64,000 bases of DNA from contig NZ_AP022612.1 in the NCBI RefSeq assembly GCF_010729895.1, forward strand, positions 682,001 through 746,000, given 5' to 3'. Of the stretch, positions 63,431-64,000 are shown piece after piece. The notes under the pieces are model-generated. The model made no database searches. It saw nothing but the letters and a program-made list of their open reading frames with translations, and was not told the origin of the DNA. This stretch comes from Mycolicibacterium confluentis (GTDB lineage: Bacteria > Actinomycetota > Actinomycetes > Mycobacteriales > Mycobacteriaceae). The position numbers and the translations under genes were made by a program. Position 1 is the first letter of the stretch. The number at the start of each line of letters is the position of its first letter.

Positions 63431-64000
63431 ATGACTTCACCGGCCCGCCTTGATCGCTGGGAGCACAGAGCGGAGTGGCCACTGGCCGCGATCGCGCTGG
63501 TGTTCCTGGCCGCCTACTCACTCGAGGTCCTCGCCGCGCCTTCTGGACGTACCGCGCTGGCGATCGGCCTCGTGACGAGGGTGTGCTGGGCCGTCTTCGT
63601 CATCGACTACCTCGCCCGGATATGGCTGGCAGACGACCGGTGGCGCTGGTTCTGGCGACACCTGATGGACCTGTTGATCGTGGTGCTTCCCGTCCTGCGG
63701 CCACTTCGGTTGGTGCGCTTGGTCATTCTGGTGACGGTGCTGCAGAAGGCAGTCGGCAACGCCATCCGAGGCAGGGTGGTGGTGTACGCCGTGGCGGGCG
63801 CGGTCCTGCTGGTCTACGTCGCGTCCCTGGCGGTGCTGCAGGCCGAACGCGTTGATCCGCACGCCAGCATCACGAGTTTCGGTCAGGCCCTGTGGTGGTC
63901 GATCACCACCATCACGACGGTGGGCTACGGCGACGAGTACCCCGTCACCACCACAGGCCGTGTCATCGCGGGCCTGCTGATGATCGGCGGCATCGGACTT
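63431..64000 (+). CDS. Voltage-gated-type potassium channel (5' part)
   Basis: A 190-codon fragment of an ion channel, cut by the right edge. Helices S1-S4-like at about 18-40, 48-66, 78-95 and 100-115 with a charged segment LRPLRLVRLVILV, then S5 (VVYAVAGAVLLVYVASLAVL), pore helix FGQALWWSITTITTVGYGDE with the TVGYGD selectivity filter, and the start of S6. It conducts K+. The start at 63431 is weakly supported by ribosome-site sequence. A TrkA-N or other regulatory domain could follow outside the window. Confidence 0.9.
   Translation, partial: MTSPARLDRWEHRAEWPLAAIALVFLAAYSLEVLAAPSGRTALAIGLVTRVCWAVFVIDYLARIWLADDRWRWFWRHLMDLLIVVLPVLRPLRLVRLVILVTVLQKAVGNAIRGRVVVYAVAGAVLLVYVASLAVLQAERVDPHASITSFGQALWWSITTITTVGYGDEYPVTTTGRVIAGLLMIGGIGL

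Overview
The window is high-GC actinobacterial DNA, most likely from a rapidly growing Mycobacterium (Mycolicibacterium). The order eno - ftsB/divIC-like - DUF501 - exopolyphosphatase followed by kdp genes matches my recollection of the M. tuberculosis Rv1023-Rv1031 area. A FadE5-like acyl-CoA dehydrogenase, a 13E12/DUF222 HNH protein, a DUF732-tailed Ser/Thr kinase and AMIN-like and Excalibur secreted proteins fit the same group. No database search was run; family calls come from reading the translations.

Layout. 1-5.2 kb: a MocR-type regulator leaving the left edge, a divergent hotdog thioesterase, then the tight core operon eno-ftsB-DUF501-ppx-ydcF-like. 5.2-10.1 kb: a DeoR/GlpR-like repressor divergent from a polyol operon (FGGY kinase, GlpA-like FAD/Fe-S oxidoreductase, GlpB-like FAD protein, 70-aa protein), with a clear operator between them. 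10.1-20.9 kb, all minus strand: DUF4383 protein, then, in transcription order, a 27-aa membrane peptide, kdpF, kdpA, kdpB, kdpC, kdpD and kdpE, with a PLP decarboxylase and a DUF6611-like membrane protein upstream. Three promoters here carry the same three-box direct repeat with identical 11+21 bp spacing, a likely KdpE regulon.

21-33 kb: an accessory island starting at a tRNA with a Leu(UAA) anticodon. It holds a Cys-motif small protein, a membrane Ser/Thr kinase, an OGG-fold DNA glycosylase, a GIY-YIG nuclease gene and a caspase/CHAT-like gene each broken by a copy of the same IS3-family element, and a two-gene DUF4041/GIY-YIG plus coiled-coil module. It looks like a decaying defence island. 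31.5-38.2 kb: a 1.18-kb direct duplication (IS481-type remnant plus secreted VanX-like dipeptidase) flanks a cupin, a LuxR fragment, a GT-C mannosyltransferase-like protein and a lipoprotein beta-carbonic anhydrase.

38.4-53 kb: GlxA-type regulator/HD hydrolase/nitroreductase, an O-methyltransferase with a P450 stub, DHFR-like protein, SDR-lipase pair, APC permease with universal stress protein, FadE5-like dehydrogenase, M42 peptidase of the NAGGN type, and a class II glutamine amidotransferase. 53.4-57.9 kb: a 13E12 HNH protein, a transposase fragment, and a second P450-methyltransferase locus in which the P450 is intact and the methyltransferase is broken, the reverse of the first copy. 58-64 kb: small secreted and membrane proteins, an AMIN-like lipoprotein, an MDR oxidoreductase, and a voltage-gated-type K+ channel cut by the right edge.
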